Source: Prorocentrum cordatum (taxonomy: Eukaryota > Sar > Dinophyceae > Prorocentrales > Prorocentraceae). From it: a stretch of DNA of 22,500 nt. The stretch is from the NCBI GenBank assembly GCA_963575745.1, contig CAUYUJ010015282.1, positions 75,651 through 98,150 on the forward strand, read 5' to 3'. The notes under the pieces are model-generated. The model made no database searches. It had not been told where the DNA came from and saw nothing but the letters and a program-made list of their open reading frames with translations. Made by a program: the position numbers and the translations under genes. How positions within the stretch are numbered: position 1 is the stretch's first letter; every line of letters starts with the position of its first letter. This document shows, piece by piece, positions 9,611 to 18,264 of the stretch.

Positions 9611-10930
9611 GGGAACGGCGCGGCTGGAGGCCAGGAGAAAAAGAGGAATGGGTATTACAATGCCCTACCGTAACGAAAGCCCAACACAGGAAGGTGGGGA
9701 AAATCAACAGCAGGCTGACTGGATGGGCCAAGGGCCATGAGAGGGTCAACCTTAGACGAGGATACGGCCGCTTCGGCGACGACACCAGCCAGGCGGCAGC
9801 GCTGGCGGAACGCTGAGGCTGGTGGCTTTCGGAGTTGGCGTGACGGGTGGGGTGGGCGTCGGGTTCGTCGGGGTGGCCAGGGTCGCCGGGGCTGTCGGGG
9901 TCGTCGTGGGGGACGGGGTGGTCGTCCAGGGCTGACGGGGGCGAGCTGCTGCTTTGCGCCTTGGTTGGCAGGGGCTTTCTTCGGGCAGTGCTTCCCGCCC
10001 TGCCAAAGCCCGGCCCCGACTCCCCCCGGACGACGGGGCGTTCGTACTGCCCAGCAAAGGTGGGGGCGGGCGGGGGGCGGACTGGGGGCGACGAGCGCCG
10101 GGGAAACCTATTGCCGCGTCTGCCGCGGCCGAGGCCGTGCGGGCTACGGCCGCCCCCGTTCCTCCAGACTGAGACCGACAGCGGCTGAGTCGGCCAGTGG
10201 CGCCGGCGTCGCCGCGCGACCTGTCGACGCCGCCCGCCAGGGCGGATTGCGCCGACCACGAGATGGCCGTGCCTGCCCACCAGCCGCCGCCGCCGGTCGG
10301 CCCACGGGGCGCCGCGGGTGCCGCGCCTGGCTGGGTTGCCGCTCTATGTGTGGTGTACGGGCTGGGCACGCCGAGTGTTCGCTGATGGATTGGTGGGCGA
10401 AGACATGGCCCAATCGGTTTGAAGCAGGGAAGCGGGGGGCACTCTGGACAAATAGTGGTCGTTGATCCCCCCATGCCTGTGCCATTGTTTTTTTTTTGGC
10501 GTGAAGTGCCGCTCTCGGCTTCGCGCCTTTCCTTGCCAGGGAAGCTCTTGAATGTCCAACGGTACGCTGGCGGGCCCTGGCTGCAGCAACGAGGTCGCCC
10601 GCCCGAAATTGTCCTTACAACTTGTTGAGGAGTCGCACGCTTGCTGCTCAGGGCTGGAGCTTCCGATCTGGAAATCTGGCCAACGAATGCAGAAATATCA
10701 CCATCGTCGCTCGGGAGTTCTAGGTTCGGCCCCCCCGGCTGGGTCCGCCAGCCCAACCTCGTCCGTTGAGGACCGCCCGCCAGGCCCGCCCGATCCGCCT
10801 GTCGGGTCCGCCCGTCCGTTTGCTCGGAATGCTTTCCGCCCCGCCCGAAGGCCGAAGGTCCACCTGCCTGTCCAGCCACCCCCGTTAGCGCCTGTCGGTT
10901 CGTCTGCGTACAAGCCTGCAAGGCCTCGTC
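9611..10930. other. GC-rich single-copy DNA, no supported gene
   Basis: 9611-9816 reads a balanced peptide in two different plus frames (one ending at 9816, one at 9740), so neither is convincing. 9850-9945 is a GTCGGGGT-rich patch. 10488-10498 is a T run. 10730-10860 contains repeated CCCGCC words. A plus frame with an ATG at 10552 runs into the triplet repeats beyond 10936; only its first ~55 codons have ordinary composition. No domain is recognised. Confidence 0.5.
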
Positions 10931-10934
10931 CTTG

Positions 10935-10935
<1 letters not shown>

Positions 10936-11011
<76 letters not shown>

Positions 11012-11012
11012 T
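10936..11012 (+). repeat. (CGT)n / (GTC)n microsatellite, ~25 units
   Basis: A perfect CGT run of about 77 bp is followed to about 11040 by interrupted CTTCGTCTTCGTTTTCGTC units. The purity of the core suggests recent expansion. Confidence 0.97.
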
Positions 11013-11893
11013 TCGTCTTCGTTTTCGTCTTCGTCTTCCTCCTCGTGCTGCTGTTCCTGATCCACCCCCCCTCCCCCTCTTCGTCTCCTCCTCCTCCTCG
11101 TCTTCGTCCTCGTCCTCATCTTTTTCGTCGTCGTCGTCGTCCTCCTTCTCCTCCTCCTCCTCCTCCTCTTCCTCACCCTGTTCCTCCTTCTCCCGCTGTG
11201 TCCCTTGCCCCGCCCCTTCTCCAGTCATCCCAGCCCGTCCTCCCCTCAGTCCTCGCTCCTTTTCCTCCCCCCAGCTCCCGTGTCCCGCCCCCTCCCCAGT
11301 TTTCCTGGCCCTCCCTCCCTCCCCCGTCCTCGTTCCTCATCCCCCTCATCCCCGACCCCTTCCGTTGGCAGGCGGCGCTTTCGCCGGGCTCTCCCACGTG
11401 GCCGCTGCAGCTGGCTGGCGAGGACAGCGGCAAGGCGCGTGGGGCCCAACGGCGCCCGAGGTAGGGGGCAGTCACACCGCGATTCCCCTGCCTCCTCCTC
11501 CCCCGCCCTCCTCCCCGTCCTCCCCCTCCTCCTCCTCCTCCTCCTCTTCCGTCTCCTCCTCATCCTCATCTCCCTCCTCCGTCTCCGACTCCTCTTCCAC
11601 GTCTTTTTCCTCCTCCCCCTCCTTCCTTCTCCTTCTCCTCCTCATCCTCCTCCTCTTCCGTCTCCTCCTCATCCTCATCTCCCTCCTCCGTCTCCGACTC
11701 CTCTTCCACGTCTTTTTCCTCCTCCCCCTCCTTCCTTCTCCTTCTCCTCCTCTCCTCCTCCTCCTCCTCCTCCTCCTCCTCCTCCGCCTCCCGCATGGTT
11801 CACTGCTTCTTATCCGCCTGCTCTTCCTCCCTCTCCTCCTCAGCCTCCGCCTCCCCCCTTCCGACTCTTTCTCTCGCCGTTCTTGCCCCGTCC
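11013..11893 (+). repeat. Pyrimidine-rich CCT/CTT triplet block
   Basis: Most of this ~880 bp is C/T triplets (TCC, CTC, TTC), especially 11078-11200 and 11484-11795, broken by a mixed GC-rich segment at about 11341-11470. Plus frames give poly-Ser, poly-Leu or poly-Pro/Arg; minus frames give poly-Glu, poly-Arg or poly-Gly. The strong strand asymmetry favours triplex (H-DNA) or stable RNA-DNA hybrids; the latter statement is general knowledge of such tracts. Confidence 0.9.
11551..11753 (+). repeat. 109-bp direct duplication inside the pyrimidine block
   Basis: GTCTCCTCCTCATCCTCATC starts at 11551 and again at 11660. The next ~75 bp, including CCGACTCCTCTTCCACGTC and TTTTTCCTCCTCCCC, are identical in both copies, so about 94 bp are shared. 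The duplication is recent relative to the rest of the block. Confidence 0.93.
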
Positions 11894-11895
11894 TC

Positions 11896-12056
11896 GGGAG
11901 GAGGATGAGCAAGAAGAGGAGCTGGGTGGTGAGGGCAAGGGAAGGAGGAGGGAGCGGGAAGGGGGAGAGGGAGGGGGGAGAGGAAGATGAGACGGAGGAG
12001 GAAGAGGAGGCGGAGGAGGCGGCGGAGGAGGAAGAAAACAGAGGCGGAGGAGGAGA
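11896..12056 (+). repeat. Polypurine (GGA-rich) tract
   Basis: About 160 bp of nearly pure A/G on the same strand that was almost pure C/T just upstream, so the two tracts are imperfect inverted complements. It ends immediately before the ATG at 12063. Confidence 0.93.
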
Positions 12057-12062
12057 CCCGCC

Positions 12063-12248
12063 ATGGAGGAATCCCCGATCCCAGGGCCAGAGCCGAAACC
12101 GATGCCAGGCGCGGGAACCCCCAGTGGATTGTCTTCGACCAGCTTCCGCCCAGGTGTCGATGCTCCCTGGGGATTAGCGACGGGCACCCGCGACATAGCG
12201 GCTTGGACCGAGAATAGTTTTCCAAGGACCGACCACAACGCTGTTTAG
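12063..12248 (+). CDS. Small ORF with strong Kozak-like start, unknown
   Basis: The ATG sits in ACCCGCCATGG, a close match to the eukaryotic initiation consensus. The frame codes 61 residues of mixed composition, beginning MEESPIPGPEPKPMPG and ending before TAG. There is no domain, signal peptide or membrane segment. The upstream 160 bp is pure-purine repeat, an odd 5' leader. The opposite strand over the same interval is also open and equally ordinary in composition, so the strand choice rests only on the start context. It may be a chance ORF. Confidence 0.2.
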   Translation: MEESPIPGPEPKPMPGAGTPSGLSSTSFRPGVDAPWGLATGTRDIAAWTENSFPRTDHNAV

Positions 12249-12259
12249 CTTGGTTCGGG

Positions 12260-12440
12260 CCCTTGTTTCGTTTTTCGTTTTGTTTTTCGTTGTCGTTTCG
12301 TTACGTTGTCCGTTGTTGTTTTGAACGCCCCGTTTCGTCGTTCGTTCCGTTTGGCACCGGCTTCGTTCAACCGTCCGTTTTGAACGTTGGGCTTCGTTCC
12401 GATACTCGTTGTGAACGACATTTCGTTCTAAACATCGTTG
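12260..12440 (+). repeat. Degenerate TTCGTT-rich stretch
   Basis: Frequent overlapping words CGTTTCGTT, GTTTTTCGTT and TTCGTTC in about 180 bp resemble a decayed 5-6 bp microsatellite (for example TTTCGTTTTTCGTTTTGTTT near 12266). Confidence 0.75.
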
Positions 12441-12580
12441 TGGTCGGTTCTTGGTTTCCACCCTCACGGCCGCCACGTCTAGCGCCGCCGCTGTGCCATG
12501 CGCTCGTGGTTCTCGCGGCTCCGCTCCTGCCGTCCTTTCCGCGCTGGGTGGGTCCGTGTTCGCTCTCAGGTGGGGAGCGT

Positions 12581-13801
12581 CTACAGGCACGGCTGCTCGC
12601 CCTGGGGAGCCCTCGAGAGATTCCGGTCAGGCGGCACTCCAGGAGAGGTCCGGGGAGCAGCGGTACCGGTTTCTTGTCTAAGTGCACGGCCACTCCCTCC
12701 CTCACCCCCTCCCCTCTCCCAGGAGGGAGGAGAGGAAGAAGAGGCTGCAGGAGGGTAGCGGGGATGTAGGTGGTGGTGTTGTACCTTGTTGGCGCCCAAA
12801 CTTTGTGTTTCCCCGCGCCGACCTCGTTGGCGGGGCGGTCGATCACCTTGCGCTCGTTGGCATCCACAGACGCTCCACTCTTCACCAGGGCCCGCAGCTG
12901 CGCGATGGAATCACGGCCGTGGCCGCACTCGTGCCGCGGTCCTCGTCCTTGCTCGCTGACCTTTCTCGATCCTATCGGCGGCCTCGTCCATGCCCTCCTG
13001 GAGCGAGAGCACTTCTTTCATTTCCTGGTGATGATGGGCGTGACCATGGGGTGGTAGAGGGGTGGGGGGGATGGGGCCGGTCACGTCACGATCCGCGCCA
13101 GCGTCGTCTGGGAATGCTTAGGACTGGCTAATTCCTACACGGCGCCGGCGCGAATCGTGACGTGACCATGCCGATCACGGAATAACAAGACTGGAATGAA
13201 TTTGGCGCCGTCGCAAATTTTCCTAATTGTCGCCTTTCTTTTGGCCCCCCTCGCTGACACCCTTGTGAAGCCTCGTCTCGTTCTGTACGCTGTGGCTTGC
13301 ACTCCGTCATCGATTTCGTTTGCGCCTCTCTCCAGCGGCCGCCACCAATCCTGCGCCGTCGCAGTCTTGGCTAGGCTGACGTCTGCCCGGCGGTCGCCGT
13401 CCGCGGCGCTGCCGAGCCCGCGGCGGCCGCACGAGTCGCGGCCATCGCAGCCGGCGGAGTCGACCGGATGATGTATTGTGTTGGATCTCGTTGTCACCGG
13501 CGTGCTCCTCGATGCCGGTGTGGATCGGACCCGAGTGATGGGCCTGTTTTCCACCACCACCACCACCATAAGTTGGAGGGGGGAAGGAGGTGGAGGATGA
13601 GGAGGAGGAGGACGAGGAGGAGAAGGAGGAAGAAGAGGGGGAGGAGGATCCGGCGGTGCAAAACAAGCCCACCACCGAGATGTCGGCGGCGGGTTCATTC
13701 GTGACGCTCTGCAGGAGCTTGTGGCCATCGCGCTTCTCGGAGCCGTCTGGCGCGCGGGCGTCGGCGCACGGGTTGCCGCGCCCCTTGAGATCTCGGAGCC
13801 G
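12581..13801 (-). CDS. Candidate spliced gene or recent pseudogene, product unknown
   Basis: Best coding candidate. Minus-strand exon segments are 13801-13673, 13543-13465, 13382-13261, 13024-12785 and 12677-12581, the last ending at TAG. Introns of 129, 82, 236 and 107 bp all start GT and end AG, and phases match (0, 1, 0, 2). The peptide is balanced rather than low-complexity, with pieces such as SEKRDGHKLLQSVTNEPAAD, IEEHAGDNEIQHN, DWWRPLERGANEIDDGVQAT, MKEVLSLQEGMDEAADRIEK and RALVKSGASVDANERKVIDR. Segment four needs one base fewer near 12960-12961 (AAAGG) to stay open; with it the sum is 666 nt, 221 codons plus stop. Alternatively 12898-12960 (GT...AG, 63 bp) is an intron, giving a less convincing Arg/Gly-rich end. 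The 5' start is not found. The SGASVDA piece faintly recalls an ankyrin repeat turn, but this is too weak for assignment. Confidence 0.35.
13551..13652 (+). repeat. (CCA)n and GGA-rich triplets
   Basis: CCACCACCACCACCACCATA is followed by about 80 bp of GAGGAGGA-type purine triplets. In the minus-strand gene model this forms the pyrimidine-rich 3' part of the first intron, ahead of the AG at 13544, which would suit an intronic polypyrimidine tract. Confidence 0.9.
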
Positions 13802-14346
13802 CTGCTTTCCACCCCTGGGCCGTAGCGCGCTCCGCGTAGCCGTGTTGCTCTGCGGAGGCCTGGGAGCCGCCCGCTCCCCACCTCACCGCCCATCAAACCA
13901 CCCAAACCCAACCCGAAGGCCTCGATTTACCCTCCATTTCCAGAGGGGGGTTCGGGGAACATGGACGAAAACACGTGTGGAATCCATAACCCCCCCCCAA
14001 CCCGAAATTCGGGTCTTCGGGTTAGGTTGGGGTGGTCAAGTAGGTCGTCACCACCCCAGTCAGATTCCGCCTCACGGGGCCACGTCCAGTGTACAAACAA
14101 CCACGCCCCAGGGAGGGAATTTTGAATACCGAACCCGCGACCAGGACCCTCGACCACCCCCCAGGGGTTCTGGGCACAGTATACAAACTTCCCGGGCGGC
14201 GTGGACCCTCTGTGCTCACCAACAGGCACTTCTCTGGAGATGTTTGCCGCAGGCTGCCACTCCGGGGCCTCTTTCTGATACTGCAGCGTTGCCCACGTCG
14301 GGGAGGGTTGGGTTCGCCCGGGTCACTGGCCAAAGTGCCCACTAGT
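13802..14346. other. Unassigned DNA upstream of the minus-strand candidate
   Basis: This could hold further 5' exons of the minus-strand candidate. A minus reading near 14325-14215 is ordinary in composition and is followed by a good donor, GTGAGC, but two frames look equally plausible. A 7-bp perfect inverted repeat, ACCCGAA-A-TTCGGGT, lies at 14000-14014. A run of C lies just before it. Confidence 0.4.
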
Positions 14347-14744
14347 GGAGTTCAGAAGCCGGGCGAAGGCCGGCAGCCCCGTGGCTGCTAAAGCGGATCT
14401 CCGTGAGATGGATTCTTCTTTCCGGGAAGCAGCCTTTTTTTATTTAGTTCGGGGGCGGAAAAGAGGGGGGTGATGACTAGGGGGGGGTGGATATCATGGC
14501 GGGGGCCATGATTTTTCCCAGATTTCATGGCGCCTCTTCTTACTTCATTACGTCCCTGGCCCCCCCGCTGGGCCGCGCACATGCCGCCGGTCATGATTTG
14601 CACCCCCCCCCTCTTGGACACCCCCCTCTTTGCCGCTCCCGATTAGTGAGCTGAGGTTTATTATGTTCATTTGTCTTTTTGTTCCGGGAAAACCGTTTTA
14701 GCAGCCACGGATTTGCCAGCCTTCGCCCAGCTTCCGAGGAGTCC
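14347..14744. mobile_element. ~400-bp fold-back (inverted-repeat) element
   Basis: The left arm (14347-14512) and the reverse complement of the right arm (14744-14575) align along most of their length. Outer part: GGGCGAAGGC(C/T)GGCA then CCGTGGCTGCTAAA(G/A)CGG (left 14361-14396, right 14693-14728). Inner part: CGG(C/A)AAAGAGGGGGGTG then AGGGGGGGGTG then ATCATG (left about 14455-14498, right about 14590-14632). The loop is about 60 nt. No ORF lies inside. A nested perfect 8-bp stem, ATCATGGC/GCCATGAT, occurs at 14493-14512. The structure resembles a MITE or fold-back element, but I could not identify target-site duplications or a family, and weak arm similarity may extend further out on both sides. 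Confidence 0.65.
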
Positions 14745-14938
14745 CCGTTAGAGGGGCGCTGATGTGCACTGGGTGTCCACGTCGTCTCCGAGCCGCCACG
14801 CGCCCCGCCCCGCTTCGGTGGCCCTCGGAGTGCTCCACGGCCGCGCGCCCTCCTCCTCCTCCGCGGGCCAGGGGGTGCGGGCTAAGTCGGGCATGTCCCT
14901 CTGCAGGAGGAATATCCCAAAATAGTAAAAGATAGTCG

Positions 14939-15469
14939 ATGGACGCTGTTTTGATCATGTTTTGCCTATTTTTGATTATTGTAATGGCCTCCGGCCAGTG
15001 CCGCCGATCCGGGGCGCTCCCGATGCGTGTGGGAACGGACGATGACGACGACGACGACCGACGACCGGGTCAACGACGGACGATGATGATGACGACGTCC
15101 CTCCTCCCCCCGCTGTCCTCCCCGGTTTCTTGGACCCCCCCCCGCTTGAGCTCGACCCCTTCCTCCGTCCCCGCTCGAGCTTCCTCCTTGGACCCCCCTC
15201 CCCGCTTGAGCTTGACCCGCCCCTCCCGTCCTCGCTCGAGCTCCCCTCTTTCCCCCTCGAATCATGGACCCCCCCCCCGCGCTGACCCCCCCCCCCGCTT
15301 GAGCTCGACCCCCCCCTCCGTTCGACCCCCTTCCCCTGTCCTCGCTCGAGCCCACCCCCCTCGATTCTTGGACCCCCCCCCCCGTGCTGACCCCCCCTCC
15401 CCCCGCTTGAGCTCGACCCCCCCCTCCGTTCCCGCTCGAGCTTCCTCCTTGGACCCCCCCCCCCGCTGA
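14939..15469 (+). CDS. Frame with signal-peptide-like N-terminus running into repeat, unknown
   Basis: The ATG at 14939 opens a 176-residue frame. The first ~20 residues (MDAVLIMFCLFLIIVMASGQ) have the shape of a secretory signal: short N-region, 13-residue hydrophobic core, small residues near position 18. Then come an Asp run (GAC repeats near 15049-15058) and Pro/Ser/Arg-rich repeats from the C-tract array below. A Pro-rich secreted wall protein would look like this, but the length of the frame depends on homopolymer C runs whose lengths vary between units, so frame retention is fragile. It could be a chance hydrophobic start. Confidence 0.2.
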   Translation: MDAVLIMFCLFLIIVMASGQCRRSGALPMRVGTDDDDDDDRRPGQRRTMMMTTSLLPPLSSPVSWTPPRLSSTPSSVPARASSLDPPPRLSLTRPSRPRSSSPLSPSNHGPPPRADPPPRLSSTPPSVRPPSPVLARAHPPRFLDPPPRADPPSPRLSSTPPSVPARASSLDPPPR

Positions 15470-16070
15470 GCTCGACCCCCCCCCCGTCCTCACTCGAGCT
15501 CCCCCCCCCTCCCCCTCCATTCTTGGACCCCCCCTCCCGCGCTGACCCCCCCCCCCCCGCTTGAGCTCGACCCCCCCCTCCGTTCGACACCCCCCCTCCC
15601 CGTCCTCGCTCGAGCTCTCCCCCCCCCTCTCGATTCTTGGACCCCCCCCCCCCCCGTGCTGACCCCCTACCCTCCCCCGCTTGAACTCGACCCCCTCCCC
15701 GTCCCCGCTCGAGCTTCCTCCTTGGACCCCCCCCCCGCTTGAGCTCGACCCTCCCGTCCTCGCTCGGGACCCCCCCCCCCTCGATTCTTGGACCCCCCCC
15801 CCCGCGACCCTCCCCCCCGCGCTGACGCTTGAGCTCGACCCCCTCCTCCGTTCGACCCCCCCCGTCCTCGCTCGAGCTCCCCCCCCTCGATTCTTGGACC
15901 CCCCCCCGCTGCCCTGGTTTCTTGGACCCCCCCCCCCCGCTTGAGCTCGACCCCCCTCCCCCGTCCCCTTCCTCCTTGGACCCCCGCCCCCCGCTTGAGC
16001 TCGACCCCCCCCCCGTCCTCGCTCGAGCTCCCCCCCCCCTCGATTCTTGGACCCCCCCCCCGCGCTGGAG
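15115..16070 (+). repeat. C-tract minisatellite with SacI/XhoI-like palindromes
   Basis: About 950 bp consist of C runs of 5 to 13 bases separated by a few recurring connectors: GCTTGAGCTCGA, GTCCTCGCTCGAGCT, TCGATTCTTGGA and TTCCTCCTTGGA. Connectors recur in the same order but at irregular spacing, mainly because C-run length differs. The minus strand has dense G runs. The connectors contain the palindromes GAGCTC and CTCGAG. Run lengths may be unreliable in the assembly. Confidence 0.93.
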
Positions 16071-16171
16071 CGTTCACTGAATTACGTGGATAATTCGCCG
16101 GATCCCCCCCCCACCAGAGCGAAGCTTGAGCGAGCTCAAGCCCACGCTCTCAGAAACTCACACGCCAGATC

Positions 16172-16217
16172 GGCGGATTTTTGGGATTTTTTTTTGATTT
16201 TTCAACCAAAATCCGCC
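16172..16217. other. Hairpin with T-rich loop
   Basis: GGCGGATTTTTGG (16172-16184) pairs with CCAAAATCCGCC (16206-16217), with one extra T. The intervening loop is almost all T. It may be a terminator-like or simply palindromic element; no adjacent transcript is established. Confidence 0.7.
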
Positions 16218-16484
16218 TGTAGGGGGACATGCCCGACCTAAGGTGCGGGCCCGTTGACCCGTGGTGCCGGCCGCCACGCGCACGCGGAGCTTCGGCTCGG
16301 GGTCGTGCGTGCGTTCGTCTGGCGAGGACCTCGCGCGTGTCGGGGCTCTCGGCGCAGCGTCCAGGCGTGGCGGGTCGGACGAGGATTCCGACTCGGTCTC
16401 GCAGAACGACTAGGTTTTTTCCCAACCATCCTGTGGTGTTGGGTCTTCGTTTTGAAGAGACGGTCCCCGCGTTCACTCCTTCTC
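16218..16484. other. GC-rich single-copy segment
   Basis: Both strands are open (plus 16229-16900, minus 16150-16578), with no domain recognised. Confidence 0.45.
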
Positions 16485-16546
16485 CTCCTCCTACTCCTCC
16501 TCCTCCTCCTCCTCCTCCTCCTCCTCCTCCTGCTCCTCCTCCCGCT
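16485..16546 (+). repeat. (CTC)n microsatellite
   Basis: About 20 CTC/CTA/CTG triplets occur in a row, nearly pure from 16497 to 16530. Confidence 0.95.
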
Positions 16547-16565
16547 GTCCCCGCCCTCCTGCTCT

Positions 16566-16880
16566 CATCATCACCCATTTTGGCACACCCCTCACACGTT
16601 TCGTGGCCTCAAAGGGAGCTCCACCGAAGGCTCCAGTGGCGGTGTTCGCATGCGTCCCCGCCACCCATGCTGGCACACCCTTCACACGTTTCGCCTCATA
16701 GGGAGCTCCACAGAAGGCTTCAGCGGCGGTGTTCGCATGCGTCCCCAAAACCATTTCGGCACACTCCTCACACGCTTCGTGGCCCTATAGGGAGCTCCAC
16801 CGAAGGCTCCAGTGGCGGTGTTCGCATGCGTCCCCGCCACCCATTTCGGCACACCCCTCACACGTTTCGTGGCCCCATAC
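16566..16880. repeat. ~88-bp tandem array, 3.5 copies
   Basis: GTTCGCATGCGTCCCC recurs at 16644, 16731 and 16820 (spacing 87 and 89). Each unit also has GGCACACCCCTCACACGTTT, GGGAGCTCCACCGAAGGCT and CAGTGGCGGT. The fourth copy breaks off at a C run near 16880. Minus frames give a 29-30 residue repeat around THANTATGAFGGAP, but the frame is lost between copies. Confidence 0.93.
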
Positions 16881-16924
16881 AGCCCCCCCCCCCAACGTAG
16901 ACTACTCACCTAACGTAGCCAGGA

Positions 16925-18200
16925 GCTCGGTGACAGTGTTGTTTTCGCCTGCGCGTGGGCCACGTCTCTGATTGAAAATGTTGCTCTCGCCTAGGCGCTG
17001 GCGACATCCTCCATTGAGCGCGTTGTTCTCGCCTGTGCGTGGGCCACATCTCTAATTGAAATGTTGCTGTCGCCTAGGCGCTGCCGACATCCTTCATTGA
17101 GAATGTCTTTCTTGCTTTGGCGCCAGCCAAATATCGGATTGAAAATGTTGCTGTCGACCAGGCGCCGGCGACATCCTTCATTGAACGTGATGTTCTCGTC
17201 TGAGCGTGGGCCCCGTCTCTGATCGAAAATGTTGCTCTCGCCTAGACGCCGGCGACTTCCTACATTGAGCATGTCGTTCTCGCCTGTGCGTGGGCCACAT
17301 GTCTGATCGAAATAGCTGCTGTCGCTCGAGCGCCGGCGACATAACTCTGATTGAAAATGTTGTTGCCGCCTAGGCGCCAGCGACATCCTTCGCGCGTTGT
17401 TCTCGCCTGTGCGTGGGCCACATCTCTGACTGAAAATGTGGCTGCCGCTTAGATCCAGCAACGTCATTTATTGAGAATGTCGTTCTCGCCTTGGCGCCAG
17501 ACAAATGTCTGATTGAAAATGCTGCTGTCGGCCAGGCGTTGCCAACATGTGGCTTTCGCCGAGGCGCCGGCGACATCCTTCATTTAGCATGTCGTTCTTG
17601 CCTTGGCGCAGGCCACATGTCAGATTGAAAATGTTATTCTTGTCTGGGCGCCGGCTGTGGCGCCTCTCACACACACATGTCTGATGGAAATGCTGCTGTC
17701 GCCCAGTCGCCAGCCACATCTTTTATTGAGCATGTCGTTCTCGCTGTGGCGCCGATCACATGTCTGATGAACAATGTGTATGTCGCCCAGTCGCCCGCCA
17801 CATCTTTCATTCAGCACGTCGTTCTCGCTGCGGCATCGGCCACATCTGAACTGCTGCTTTCGCCTAGGCGCCGGCCGCACGCATGATTGCGATACTTGTT
17901 CTCGCCTCAACGGGGGCCGCACTCTCGACTCGGAATGCTGCTTTCGTCCAGGTCGTGGGCGCCGCCCGCGCGCGTGATTGAGATTGTTGTTCTCGCCTCA
18001 GCGCGGGATGTGCTCTCGATTCGGAATACTGCTCTCGCCTGGCGCTGGCCAAAAATATGATTGCGAATGTTGTGATGCCGCTTCGGCGCCGGCCGCGCCC
18101 TTGATTGCGAATGCCCTTCTCGCCTTGATTATAGGCTGTACCATCGCTGGGGCGCCTGCCACATCTTGATCCCGAACGCCATGTGCGTCGCAGGGGAAGA
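16925..18200. repeat. 42-bp satellite, array 1 (about 30 units)
   Basis: The word TCGCCT or a one-base variant recurs at 16945, 16987, 17029, 17070, 17112, 17154, 17196, 17238, 17280, 17322 and onward, almost always 42 bp apart, with one 28-bp step near 17528-17556. Two unit types tend to alternate: one with GATTGAAAATGTTGCTGTCG and one with CATTGAGAATGTCGTTCTCG, implying an 84-bp higher-order unit. Units decay toward 18200. The period is 14 codons, so long minus frames exist, but small indels switch frame several times. Confidence 0.95.
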
Positions 18201-18264
18201 CGCAGCCTCGCAAGCTTGTGGGCTGCGCAAGCTTCCGGATCACAGCCCCGTCCGTGGCCAGTTC

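Noticed and set aside
9611-9816. C-terminal-like coding segment after the 102-bp array
   Set aside because: Two different frames look equally ordinary in composition, with no splice site or domain to choose between them.
8811-10280. 489-codon minus frame
   Set aside because: It runs through the ~102-bp satellite whose unit spacing (97-103 bp) changes frame between units, so the repeated peptide is not maintained.
10552-12177. 541-codon plus frame
   Set aside because: Beyond the first ~130 codons it is poly-Arg, poly-Ser and poly-Leu from CGT and CCT triplets; the opposite strand is equally open.
16925-18200. CRISPR array
   Set aside because: Units are 42 bp head to tail with gradual divergence throughout and no constant-repeat/unique-spacer pattern; no cas genes.
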